Of a DNA stretch of 64,000 nucleotides, positions 32,161 through 43,166 are shown one piece after another. Source of the DNA: Kingdonia uniflora (Eukaryota; Streptophyta; Magnoliopsida; Ranunculales; Circaeasteraceae); NCBI GenBank assembly GCA_014058105.1, contig JACGCM010000178.1, positions 806,001 through 870,000 of the forward strand. Reading direction: 5' to 3'. The notes under the pieces were generated by a model. That model did no database searches, had not been told where the DNA came from, and saw nothing but the letters and a program-made list of their open reading frames with translations. Both the position numbers and the translations under genes were made by a program. The stretch's first letter is position 1. Each line of letters starts with the position of its first letter.

Positions 32161-32569
32161 CCTTTATCTAAAAAACCCACTTACAACCAACAATGTTTTG
32201 ACGCGGTGAAGACGGGACATGTGTGCATGTTCCCGTGCTATGTAACGCATTTATTTCTTTGGTCATTGCTAGTCACCACCGATCATCTTTATTAGCTTGT
32301 GTAAAGCATGTCGGTTCGATGTCACTATGAATTTCAAACATCGGATGTTTAGTAGCGGTAACGACTTTTGGTTTAAAAATTCCTGCCTTTCCTCGGGCAA
32401 CCATATGGTGATCTACTGTGTCCATAGAACTGGGGAGAGGTAAAGTAATGGTGGATGGAAGAGATAGTTGAGGGATAAAAGTAGGGTCGTCGGGAGGAGA
32501 TGCTTGTGGTACTGGTGATATGGGACTGAATGAAGAAAGTTGGGTAATTGGCGATAGTGCAGAGGTACT
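32161..32569 (-). pseudogene. Copia-3 integrase-RT linker
   Basis: The low-complexity Ser/Pro/Thr-rich linker that copia polyproteins carry between integrase and RT. Its end near 32250-32310 holds a segment matching the RT start. No motif beyond composition. Confidence 0.5.
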
Positions 32570-33640
32570 TTACATTTGTGGAGATGTTGGTATTATAGCT
32601 GATGATGATGGCGATGCGGTGTTGGTATATGTATGACCACTCGATAATGCATTCAACAGATTAGTAGATGTGACCGGAGGCGGTCCAAGGATACTTGGCT
32701 CGCTGTTGGATATTTTTGTAGAGGAGAGCGAGTTGTGAGAGAAAGGAAACTTACTTTCATTGAAAATCACGTTGCAGAAGATGTAGATGCGCGCGGTCGG
32801 GACATGTAAGCATCGATAGCCTTTCTGGGACTTAATATAGCCCAAAAATACACATGGAAGAGAACGATACACAAGTTTATTTGCATTGAATGGTCTTAAA
32901 TATGGAAAAGATTCATAACCAAAGACCTTAAGAATTTGTAATCTGAAAATTTTTGATAAAGGATTTTAAATAGGGATTTTTGTTTGAGTACAGGAGAAGG
33001 TAATGAGTTTATTAAAAAGACAGCCGTTGTAAAGGCATCATCCCAATAAATCATTGGAATAGAAGTAGTAGACAAAAGTGTCAGGCCTGTTTCAACAATA
33101 TGTCTATGCTTCCTTTCCGCAGAGCCATTTTGCTCGTAAGTATAAGGATAAGATATACGATGCGTGATACCGTGAGTGTTCAAGAGAGGCAAAAATGCTT
33201 TATATTCAAGTCCTCCATCAGTTTGAAGGTTCTTGATTTTATAATTAGAAAGATTTTCCACCTTTGCCTTAAAATAAACAAACATACGCAGATCGTTTGA
33301 TTTACGACTCATGGGAAATATCCACATATATCGACTAATAGCATCAATAAAATGAATATAATAACGATGACCATTATTTTACAAAATTGGTGAAGTCCCC
33401 CAAATATCAAATAAAATAAGTTCCAGCGGTTTATTATAGACACTCCTACTTGGTACAAACGGGAGACAGTGACTTTTCCCCATTTGACATGACAAAAAAA
33501 ATGTAGTTTTATTACTAGAGATAGGTAACACATATCTAGAAAGGACTTGACTGACGGTACGCATCATCACATGACCTAAGCGCTTATGCCATGTGTTCTT
33601 TGATGTCTTGACTACTAAGAAAGCGGGAGCGTACTAGAAT
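32570..33640 (-). pseudogene. Copia-3 integrase relic
   Basis: The core has NLQTDGGLEYKAF with a catalytic Asp (about 33205-33240) and QNGSAERKHRHIVETG with the catalytic Glu (about 33090-33135). The first Asp segment (NRWNLFYLIFGG) near 33400-33440 is eroded, with Asp lost. The C-terminal part contains YRSLPCVFLGYIKSQKGYRC (about 32810-32870). Frameshifts near 33310 and 32895 are present. Confidence 0.85.
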
Positions 33641-34004
33641 TTTGGCTAACAAATTATTTTAGAGAATAAAATCCCCCTTTACTCAGCCAGTACAACACCT
33701 CCTTCCCCGTTAAGCAATCCTTCACAAGAAAATAAGTGGGACGAAATTCAAAATAAACATCATTATCTATTGTGAATCGAGAGACTGATAAAAGATTTTG
33801 TGTAATGGAGGGAACACGATAAATATCACTCAAAGTAAAATTTTGGGAAGGTGTAGGAAGAAACGAAGTACCTTAATGAGTAATAGAAATGTTTTGGCAA
33901 TTACCTACTTTGATGGAGTCAGGGTTGTGATACTTTGATTGAAAACTCAAGTTGTTCAAATCTTCCGTAAGATGATTTGTCGCACCGGAGTCAGGGTACC
34001 AATT
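33641..34004 (-). pseudogene. Copia-3 protease relic
   Basis: WYPDSGATNHLTEDLNNLSF (about 33945-34004) holds the intact D-S-G active site, and IYRVPSITQNLLSVSRF (about 33785-33835) the usual downstream block. Several stops follow, for example near 33875. Confidence 0.85.
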
Positions 34005-35048
34005 TTAATTTATAAGAATCCCTAGGGTAGCCATAAATGCAACATTGTTGGACACAAAGTCACCTTGATTTGAGGCATTATTTTGTTGCCAACATTGGGT
34101 AGTAGTTTGATTATGCAAACCACATACTTGACACGCTCCTCCATATGTAGATGCATGTGGGTGATTACCATAATATGAGTAATAAGAATTACCTGATCGT
34201 CGACCGTGACCGTGATTATTTCGCCCATGGCCCCGATATGAATGTTGATTTCTATTGAAAGATAGTTGATGCTGAGATGAACTCACGTGGTTGTAAGATT
34301 GGTGGCCACGAGAAGAGGTGGCAACATTGGCAGAAATTGGAGTGGTGTCGACGATAGTACTTAGTCAATCTAGACGATGTTCAAAAGCTATTAGATGAGC
34401 CTGAAAGTCCTACATATGAGTGTCATCTATTGTTGTTGTAAAAGTGGTGTAAACGGCATCATATTCTGGACTAGGAAGACCGCCAAGAATAAGTTGTTGA
34501 AGATCTGGTTCAGGGACTATTTAGCCTAATGCTGCTAGATTATCCATTAACGTTTTAGCAAATTGAAGATAATCAGACATTTTTGCTGTACATTTATGCA
34601 AAGTCTGCAATTTGCTTTGTAGAGTGTTGATGTGGGCACGTGATTTAGATGCAAATTTGCGCTCTAGACTGTGCCATACCGCCTCAGAAGTTGTTGTAGC
34701 ACCCACAACATGAGCTAAAACAGTTGCATCGAGAGAAGATATGATCCGTCCTAGTAAAATATTATCTTGTTTATTCCAAGCAATATACTTCGGATTCATA
34801 GTCTTTTGATCGGCTGAAGTAGAGGGGAGAAACTTAGCCGGACATAGAAGCGTGTCATTGACGTAACCTTCAAGATCATATCCCTTAAGAAGAGGGACAA
34901 ACTGGGTCTTCCAGAGAAGATAATTATGGCTATCTAGTTTGATAGATATCAAATGCTTGATTTTCGTGATATTAGTAGTGGTGATTGAAGCCATGGTTGG
35001 GGAAGCTGTGGTGGAGATATTGGTATCTGATTCACTAGAACCAGTCAT
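34005..35048 (-). pseudogene. Copia-3 gag relic
   Basis: The ATG at 35048 lies about 60 bp after the PBS. The Gag core reads ISIKLDSHNYLLWKTQFVPL, then TSEAVWHSLERKFASKSRAH and TMKLHNQL-like helical segments. A Gly/His/Tyr-rich stretch precedes the zinc knuckle CQVCGLHNQTTTQC (about 34115-34160), where the His position of C-x2-C-x4-H-x4-C is Gln. A stop at 34521 and others near 34375-34415 break the frame. Confidence 0.9.
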
Positions 35049-35109
35049 GGTGAGAAGAAAATTGGAAGGTATAAAAAAGAAGAAGAAGAAAGATGATGTG
35101 AGTCTTTAT

Positions 35110-35122
35110 GGCTCTGACACCA
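35110..35122 (-). other. Copia-3 primer binding site
   Basis: Minus-strand TGGTGTCAGAGCC, close to the tRNA-iMet complement, abuts the LTR end at 35123. Confidence 0.85.
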
Positions 35123-35272
35123 TAAAAGAACATGCAAAGAGATAACTCACTGCGCAATGATGAGACTCAGTGAGCTATTATTTATTAAAGTTTATACAAT
35201 ATACATCAACTCTATAATCCCTATCTAGATCATAAGAGAGCCTATCTAGTGGATGAGTACAAGAATGTTTAT
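35123..35272 (-). repeat. Copia-3 5' LTR, split by Athila
   Basis: It matches 30540-30690. It stops at TTTAT (35268-35272), where the Athila LTR starts TGATCGAT. The missing end should lie beyond the far side of the Athila element, outside the window. Confidence 0.85.
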
Positions 35273-36351
35273 TGATCGATTATAAACCGATGTCTTAAAA
35301 TACCTGCAAGTGCACGGTGTACCGTTAAGTACAAGGGTAAGCGGGGTCGTATCCCAGGAGACTTGTGGTGCGAATTATACTTCGAGCTACTAGTTTTATC
35401 TAATAAAAATGAATTTTAGTAGGTTTCAAACTATGAAAAGAAGAAATAAACAAATTATAAGATAAGTTGGAGTAAGATCCAAGGCTTAGACTCCACTCCA
35501 CCCTTTGTAACCGTGAGATAACATAAATAATTAAAGTAAATTACAAGTTCCCATGTCGCATATCCTTGGTCAGGCATATGCAATACGTCAAAATATAAAA
35601 GAGATTTAGTGATTGGGAACTACCCATAAGCCAACTAACTCAACCATGGTCCGGTTGACAAGTATAGATTATGTTCTCTTCTCCATGTTCCTAACCTATC
35701 TTGTTATGGTCAAACAAGATGGTTACTTAGATTCATTACTCCTCCTAATCCTAGCTATGGTCAAGCATAGGACGATGGAATACGAATATGCAAAATTTTG
35801 GGATAAAGAGAAGGTAATTACTCTAACTAAGCTACACAATATATACTAAGGCTACATTAGGTGAAGTTTTATCTAGCCTTGGCTAAAAAGATTAACTACT
35901 CATCCCTTTGATCATTTCCATACTACTATTACTACGATAAAAGGAAAAGACAAGAACAAGAGAGAAAAATAACCTTTATTGCTTTAAACTTTGATATTAC
36001 ACTCTCCAAGATGATCTCTCATGAGTGGGATTCCCATTCTATTTATTGAGTATAGGAAACGTCACAAAATATCACCATTAATATAAAATCCCCTAAACAA
36101 TGCCTAAAATCATGCATATATATTACAACTAATGAGAATAATATCTATATTTAATTCTCTTCAATGGCCTTCCATGCATGGGCCTTTGGTTGACAACTTC
36201 AAATGAGAATCATTGTTGTAGTGCATCACCCTTGTTCTTCGTTAAAAACCAGAAAAATTGTACGACTTGTTTATCATGTGACCGATTTCTGCAAATACAA
36301 ACAAAAACACTATTAGTGCATGTCACGCGATTGCATCTAGCGCATGCAACA
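35273..36351 (-). repeat. Athila 3' LTR
   Basis: Plus start TGATCGATTATAAACCG; inferred end GCGCATGCAACA (minus start TGTTGCATGCGC), about 1079 bp. The first ~370 bp match 44848-45194. Polypurine tract CTTGGGGGT (minus) lies at 36361-36369, ten bases inside. Confidence 0.85.
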
Positions 36352-37600
36352 AGCCGTTAAACCCCCAAGTTTAGCCTGGTGGACGAGTGTTGTCTTGTGA
36401 GGGTTTGCAGTGACTATACCCACAAAAGTAAATAATAACATTTTAAATAATTCTAGAATACATATAACTCATTTCATGTGAACTTATCCTTACTTATTTG
36501 TGACAAAAATATACCAATGAAAAAATCCTTAAACATGTTATTTTCCTAAGTATACCAAAGAATATTTTAAGCTTATCCGAAACTAGAGGTACTACCTCAA
36601 GATTAGAATTAGATTCAAGTATTTTTCTTTAGCTATATTTGAGTGTACAATGAAAATAGTTTCATCGTCTAATACGTTGTCTAGAATAATTTACTCAGTT
36701 TTTGGTAGTCTAGTTCTTACTGGAATAAATTCAACAGTCAGCTTGACAAGTGCCTTAGTCAATTCGTGTTCCTAGAATTTTACTTTTTTTTCTTTTCTTT
36801 TGCAAGCCTTTTCTATTGAGTACTTTGTTTCTTAGTGAAGCCTCCGTAACAAGGAGTTTTTGGTCGACAATCTCTGCCAGTTGGCTAAGGTTTCCAGGGT
36901 ATGGTGCCCATCATGACCAAGACTCAGTATTCTCACAAGTAACATTTTTTGTGCTCCTTTCACATAGTTCATGGTCAAACTCAAGATTGGCAATAATTTT
37001 TCCATTTTCAGTTTATAATCATGCGAGTAGCCTTGCAGCGTGAAAGTTTTTAGAGCACATTTGGCTTCTTCTTATTTTTTTCTTAAGAATGAACATATTC
37101 TTAGGAAGTTGTCTCCCTTGTAGCAAACTATTCCTAACATAGATGCTAAATTTCTCTTATACTAAGCAAAAATCTATTGAAGGTATTAATTGCAAAACTA
37201 CAGTGAAGTGCACATTTCCAAAATATGCCAAGTTAATTTGAATTAGTCGCTAATAAAAATATAGTACATCTAGCTTAAAATATTCCAAAATATTCTAGTG
37301 TATACTTGGTAGAATTTCAAAAGTTAGGTTTTTCCATAATATTTATGTCAAGGTAAAATTAGTTTAACTGTTTGGAAATTTTTCAAAAATATATCATAAA
37401 TTGTCAAAGTGGCATAATTTCACTTTTCTTCAAAAAGCATATCAAGAAATGGTGCCCTACCCCCAAACTTAAATCAAGTATTACCCTCAATGTTGGAGAA
37501 CAAGAAAATAAATGGAAGGGGAAAACTAAAATGTCTCACCTGAATATGTCAAGGGTTGCCACCCAAGAAGTGCTAATTTTACCGTCTTCAGAAGGGGCAC
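36352..37600 (-). other. Athila 3' non-coding tail
   Basis: About 1.25 kb of AT-rich sequence between the integrase C-terminus and the 3' LTR. Athila elements often carry an env-like gene here. I find no long frame on minus and no membrane-type segment, so it is lost or was never present. Confidence 0.5.
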
Positions 37601-38800
37601 ATAATATCAGTTCTGATATACTGGATCATTTAAAAATGTTATCTCTTCATCGAAAGTGTAGAACTCTAAGTACAAATTTTATCGTTGGCCATTGACTTTA
37701 AAAAAAATTCGTTTTTAGGATCCTCCACCTCTACGGCTCCATGAGGATAAACAGTTTTAACTACAAAAGGGTCGTACCAACGAGAACGTAATTTCCAAGA
37801 AAATAAATGTAGCCGTGAATTGTAGAGTAACACTTTCTGATTAGGCTCAAAATTTTACGAACAGTCGACTTATCATGAAATGCTTTAGTTCGTTCCTTGT
37901 AAATTTTTATATTTTCATAAGCCTCACCATGAAGTTCGTCAAGTTCAAGAAGTTGAAGTTTTCTATGTGTTCCAGCCTTATCCATTTCAAAGTTGAAGGC
38001 CTTTGTAGCCCAGAGAGCCTTGTGTTCCAATTCCACAGATAAGTGGCAAGCCTTCCCAAAGATAAGTCTATAGGGTGATATACCAATCGGGGTTTTATAA
38101 GTTGTTTGATATGCCCAGAGGGCATCATCAAGACGATCAGACCAATCTTTACGATCAGTTCGAACAGTTTTTTCAAAAAATTTGTTGATCTCCCGATTAG
38201 ATACTTTGACTTGACCACTTGTTTCTGGATGATAAGGTATGGCAACTTTATGAGTGATGGAGTAAGTTTTCAAAAGATTTTGAAAGAAACAGTTTAAAAA
38301 ATGTTTATTACCATCACTAATAATTGCCCGAGGTGGGCCAAAATGATTAAAAATGTTTACCACGGGCATATGGTCATTCGTTTGACATGGCATCACCTCA
38401 ACAAATTTAGAAACATAATCGACTACAACTAGAATGTAAAGTTAACCACGAGAAGAAGGAAATGGGCCATAAAGTCAGTGCCCCAAACATCAAATTGTTC
38501 AAGAATAAGGATGTTGTTCAAGGGTATCATGTCTCAATGAGAAATATTCTTGGTCCTCTGGCACCCATCTTATTTAGAACGAAAGGTATGTGCGTCACGA
38601 AAAAGGGTAGGTTAATAAAGACCAGATTGAAGGACTTTTACAGCAGTTTTCTTGGTCCCAAAATGTCCTCCGTAAGCTAAGGTATGGCAAAATGTGAGTA
38701 CACTATGGAACTCATCACTTGGGATGCATCTCCTAATCACTTGGTCAGAACAAAAATTCTAAAGATAAGGATCGCCCCAACTAAAACGTCTAACCTCGCG
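37601..38800 (-). pseudogene. Athila integrase relic, catalytic Glu lost
   Basis: Zinc-binding part: HTLAYGGHFGTKKTAVKVLQ (about 38620-38690). Core: RAIISDGNKHF with a catalytic Asp (about 38305-38335), then YHPETSGQVKVSNREI (about 38190-38235). The spacing from that Asp to Lys is D-x35-K, where integrases have D-x35-E: the catalytic Glu is Lys (AAA). C-terminal: DWSDRLDDALWAYQTTYKTP, GKACHLSVELEHKALWA and [19 protein letters not shown] (about 37715-37770). Stops in the N-terminal half and a frameshift near 37880 add to the damage. Confidence 0.9.
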
Positions 38801-38939
38801 CAAGATTTTGGTTCTATCTTGCTTTGACCAATGGGCAGGTAATCATTACGTAGCAAGATCATTGATAGTATCGGCATACCAAGGCAGTTGTGGGACAGCC
38901 ATGAGCTGCTCATCAGGAAATGTCTCTAAGATAGGGAGA

Positions 38940-39313
38940 AAATCTTCAACACCCTCAGCGAGAATTCGAGATAGATGATCCGTAGCCACATTCTCAACAC
39001 CTTTCTTATCTCAAATTTTGATATCAAATTCTTGTAACAAACGAATCCATCTAATTAACTAGGTTTTAACATCTTTTTTAGATAGTAAATACTTTAAGGC
39101 CGTATGGTCGGTGTAAATAATGATTTTGGATCCAACAAGGTATGATCGAAATTTCTCCAAGGCAAACACAATGGCTAATAAATCCTTCTCGGTGGTAGAG
39201 TAATTTAACTGTGTGTCATTGAGCGTGTGACTAGCATAGTAAATAACATGAGGCTTATTATCTACTCTTTGCCCTAAAACTGCTCCAACAGCGTAATCCG
39301 AAGCGTCACACAT
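38940..39313 (-). pseudogene. Athila RNase H relic
   Basis: MCDASDYAVGAVLGQR (39266-39313) with the first Asp, VIYYASHTLNDTQLNYSTTE, LLAIVFALEKFRSYL with Glu-containing helix, and IIYTDHTALKYLLSKKDVKT with the next Asp. This is standard gypsy RNase H. The stop at 39058 sits at the connector to integrase, after which IRWIRLLQEFD continues. Confidence 0.9.
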
Positions 39314-39363
39314 GTGTTTGAAAGGAAGTTACTTATTGGGAGGTTGGATGATTGGGGCTGAAT

Positions 39364-40439
39364 TTAATAAAAGTTTGAGCTTCTCAAAAGCTCCAGAACA
39401 TGCGTCATCAAAGTTGAAATCAGTGTCCTTAGCAAGTAAATTGTACAAGGGCTGAAAAATTTACTAAAATCTTTGATGAACTGGCGATAAAACCCAGCAT
39501 GCCCCAAAAATGATCGAATGGCCTTAACCATCTGAGGTGGAGGTAAAGAAGAAGTAATGTCGATCTTGGCCTTATCGACTTCAATCCCTTTGTTGGAGAT
39601 AATATGCCCAAGAACTATCCCTTGTGTCACCATGAAGTGACACTTTTCCCAGTTTAACACTAAATTGGTTTGTGTACATTGTTCTAGCACGAACTCTAAA
39701 TAGTGTAAACATTCGTCAAAAGACGATCCATACACAAAGAAGTCATCCATAAAGATTTCAAGAAACTTATCAACCATATCATAAAATATGCTCATAATAC
39801 AACGGTGGAATGTAGTGGGTGCATTGCACAACCCAAATAGCATACGTCGATAAGCATATGCCCCGTAGGGACATGTGAAAGTCGTCTTCTCCTTATCCTC
39901 TGGGGAAATGGAGATCTGATTGTATCCAGAATAACCGTAAAGAAAATAGTAATGACTTTTTCTGGCTAAGCGTTCAAGCATTTGATCAATGAAAGGAAGA
40001 GGAAAATGATATTTCCTTGTGACCATTTTCAATTTCCTATAGTCGGTACATACAAGCCACCCAGTGGTCATGCGGGTGGGGATTAGGTCATTATTCTCAT
40101 TCTCAACTACAGTATCCCTTATTTCTTAGGTACAATCTGAATGGGACTGACCCACTTACTATCCGAAATGGGGTATATGATACCCGAGTCCAAAAGTTTG
40201 AGAACTTCCTTCTTCACCACCGCCATCATGGTGGGATTCAACCTCCCATGCATCGCGCGAGATATTTTAGCACCTTCTTCGAGATTGATACGATGCATGC
40301 AAACGGCCGGGCTAATCCCCTTTAAGTCTAATATAGACCACCCTAGGGCTGATTTGTGTCTTTCAAGGACACCCAACAATCTACTTTCTTGGTCAATATT
40401 GAGGTTGGAAGCTATGATCACAGGCAGAGCGTTAATCAC
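39364..40439 (-). pseudogene. Athila reverse transcriptase relic
   Basis: ISPAVCMHRINLEEGAKISR and LLDSGIIYPISDSKWVSPIQ (40130-40330) are the N-terminal part. After a frameshift near 40090 come VCTDYRKLKMVTRKYHFPLP, FLYGYSGYNQISISPEDKEK, GLCNAPTTFHRCI and EIFMDDFFVYGSSF. The first catalytic Asp (family FLDGYSGYNQ) is Tyr here (codon TAC/TAT class). The F-M-D-D motif is intact. So even without the frameshift the polymerase would be inactive. Confidence 0.9.
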
Positions 40440-40784
40440 CTAAGAAAGCATACTTCAAAGTCTTAGGTAATGGCTTGAGGTCTAACTTGGGTACATTTAC
40501 AAATGATGGAACAGGAAAAGTAGTGGACGACTTCAAAAGTTTAACATGAGGTCTCCATTTGGACTTAGTAAAAATAGGTGTTGAGTTGAGTAGTGCATTA
40601 AGCTCTTCAATAATCCGATTTTTATCAAAGTCTTCAGCAAAGTTTACAAGACATCATTATAAGGGGTCCTCAGAAAATGATTTAGGGAACGAGTTGTAAA
40701 CTAGGGAGTCAATCATATTCAGCTCAGCCATGTCATCAGAATGAGGGACTTGAGTATTATTGTTAACAACATTGAGTTTTATCT

Positions 40785-41165
40785 TCATGTCTTCCATTGA
40801 TAGTTTAAGACCCCATTAAAGCAATTAATAATGGCATGACCAGTCGCAAGGAAAGGACGACTCAATATGATGGGAATCTTACAGCTAGGATTCTTTTTAA
40901 CTTCAGTGTCCAAAATAACAAAGTTTACAGGAAAAATGAGAATATCAACCTTGATAAGAATATCCTCAAGGATACCACGTGGGTATCGTATTGACCTGTC
41001 AGCCAATTGAAGTGTCATTCGAGCAGGCTCGAGTTCTCCAAGTCCTAATTCCTAATAGATCGAGTAAGGTAAGACATTCACACTAGCCCCTAAGCCTAGT
41101 AATACCCTATCCACTTTGTGATCTCCAATTTTACAAGGGATAGTCGGGCTTCTAGGATCTCAAAG
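40785..41165 (-). pseudogene. Athila protease relic, catalytic Asp lost
   Basis: PCKIGDHKVDRVLLGLGASVN (start about 41155) aligns with the Athila active site 'D-L-G-A-S-V-N'; here D is Gly (codon GGC). Then MTLQLADRSIRYPRGILEDI, VKVDILIFPVNFVILD and PIILSRPFLATGHAIIN, the usual flap and C-terminal blocks. A stop at about 41057 breaks it. Confidence 0.85.
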
Positions 41166-41989
41166 CTTAGGACGGGTTAATGTCTCAGTCAAGAAGACTT
41201 TCTTGTGCACATTTATTTTCCTTTCCTAATGCACGCATCCTTAAAGAATTTGGCATATGCAGGGATAAGCATGATGGCATCGAGTATTGGAATATTTATA
41301 TGAACTTGCTTAAATGAATCTAATATCTAGTCAAGTTGAATCCCTTTATTAGCTGGAAGAACGTGCTATGGATAAGGCACCTTTGGCTCAAAATGTGCCT
41401 TTGGTAGAGAAATAGACTAGGTAGGCAACTCCTTAGATTTATTAGAAGGTTCACTCATACCGACCTCATCCTCAATAGCAACGGGTGCTTATTCAACCCT
41501 AGGCATTTCAACTCGGTTATCAATTTGTTTACCACTTCAAAGAGTTGTAATGGTATTAACCTATTTTGGGATTGAGCTAGAATCAAACCCCGGTGGTCCT
41601 TTCAGATTAGATACAGTTTGGCTAGGTAGCGTACCTGGTGGTCTCTCATGCAATGCATTTTCCAATTGTCCTATCTGAGTCTCGAGATTAGAGATAGATT
41701 AGAATGTAGAATTCTTATTCACCAAAGTCTATTGTTGAAATTGCATCATTTGTTGCTAAAATTGTAACGCTTATTTTTGGCTTTCCATTAATTGTTGCAT
41801 GAAGAGAGCAAGGGTATCTTCCAAAGATGGTTTGGGTAGAACAGGTGGAAACTGTTTGGATAACTGAAAGGATTGCTGAGATGCCTGAGGATAAGATTAA
41901 GAAAGGGGATTCCTAGGAAAATTATGACCTGAGGTTTGTGGCTTTCCAAAACCTGAACTGGGTTGGTTATTCTTCCACGAAAAATTTAG

Positions 41990-43166
41990 GTAGTTCTACG
42001 AAGTTGACTTGTACGGGTCAAAGGGCCTCTTGCAGGTATTATTCAAAGAATTTACTTTCTCTTGATTGTCATTCATTTCATTGAGCATGGGGTACATTTG
42101 ATTCACATGGGTTACATCATAACAAACGGTACAACCCTGTTGCTGAACCTGGTTCACACTACCCTTAGATTGATTCGTAGCCATAGCCTCGATTTTTTGG
42201 GTAAGAGTATCTAATTGAGATTTGATGGCCATTCCCTCACTCACTTCGTATAATCTACCTTTCTTGGTTGTAGGAATATTTCTATGTAGATCAAAATCCC
42301 ACTGCTGAGAGTTCTCAGGCAATATCTCAAACTTCTCATAAGCTCTATCAGGTTCAAGGTCCTAGAATTTGTCACTATGAATGGATTCTAGTCTATAATG
42401 ATTCTCAGAAGTTATTCCACGATAGAAGATCTGGGCTAGATGTTGCTTCTCAAAACCATGATGGAGACATTGTGAAAGAAGATCTTTATACCTCTCCCAT
42501 ACCTCGTAAAATGCTTCACTCTCATTTTGAACAAATTCAACAACTATATTTCTAAGAGCGAGGGTGTTTCCCATAGAAAACCATTTGGTTTTGAACTTGG
42601 TCTCCATTTGATCCCATTAATTGATAGATGCTGGTACCAATGAATCAAGCCTTGTCTTTTAGTGAGAATGAGAATAAATGAAGGCGGACGGAATCCTCAG
42701 TAAATTTTTGGTATTTGGAGAGCGCACAAATTTTCTTAAACTCGTGGACGTACTTATAAGGGCTCTTAGAATCAAGCCCACGAAATGTAGGTAACATTTG
42801 GATCACACTAGGCTTGATTTCATAATGGTTTATTGTGACAACTGGTAACACAATCCATGAAGGCATATCACTCACCACTGGGGTCCAATAGTCTCTAAGA
42901 GATTTGGCAGCAGCCATGATTGAGGGTTCGACTTCTAGGTCGACAACAAGTTCAATTGGGTCAACTCTCGATGAATTACCCTCCTCCGAAATTGGGAAAA
43001 CTCAAAATGGATCACTATCCTCCCAAACTGGTACTCCTAAGTCCTCTATTGTAGTGACTGGGTGAGGTGGTCGCCCTCTCCGCTTAGGCTGAGGTGGTGG
43101 GTCGTAAATGGGTAAAGGTTCCGGTAAGCTTCCTAAACGTTTTCCTTCACGTGTCCAATTGATCAT
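41990..43166 (-). pseudogene. Athila gag relic
   Basis: A likely ATG at 43166 starts MINWTREGKRLGSLPEPLP; a Pro/Arg-rich stretch (PPPQPKRRGRPPHP) follows. Core blocks: SIMAAAKSLRDYWTPVVSDM, IQMLPTFRGLDSKSPYKYVH, FKKICALSKYQKFTEDSVRL, and after a frameshift near 42630 METKFKTKWFSMGNTLALRN and FEKQHLAQIFYRGITSENHY. A degenerate knuckle (CTVCYDVTHVNQM) lies near 42100-42140. A Gln-rich tail with several stops continues to about 41700. Confidence 0.85.

Larger units (their letters stand above)
30540..35272 (-). mobile_element. Copia-3: near-complete Ty1/copia element, short LTRs
   Basis: On minus: 5' LTR (35123-35272, cut by Athila), PBS TGGTGTCAGAGCC, gag, zinc knuckle, protease, integrase, RT, RNase H, polypurine tract and 3' LTR (30540-30726). 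All copia domains are present in one broad frame with many single stops, several from one-base changes in Gln or Trp codons. Short LTRs of under 200 bp and the WYPDSGATNHLT protease style suggest the Ale/Retrofit-type lineage; that is from general knowledge. Confidence 0.9.

Noticed and set aside
35613..35849. A 78-codon plus-strand frame
   Set aside because: It lies within the Athila LTR; LTRs do not code here and no homologous frame is kept in the other copy.
36352..37600. An env-like gene expected in Athila after integrase
   Set aside because: No frame of useful length on minus and no signal or membrane segment; the plus frame at 37372-37695 is on the wrong strand and unrelated.
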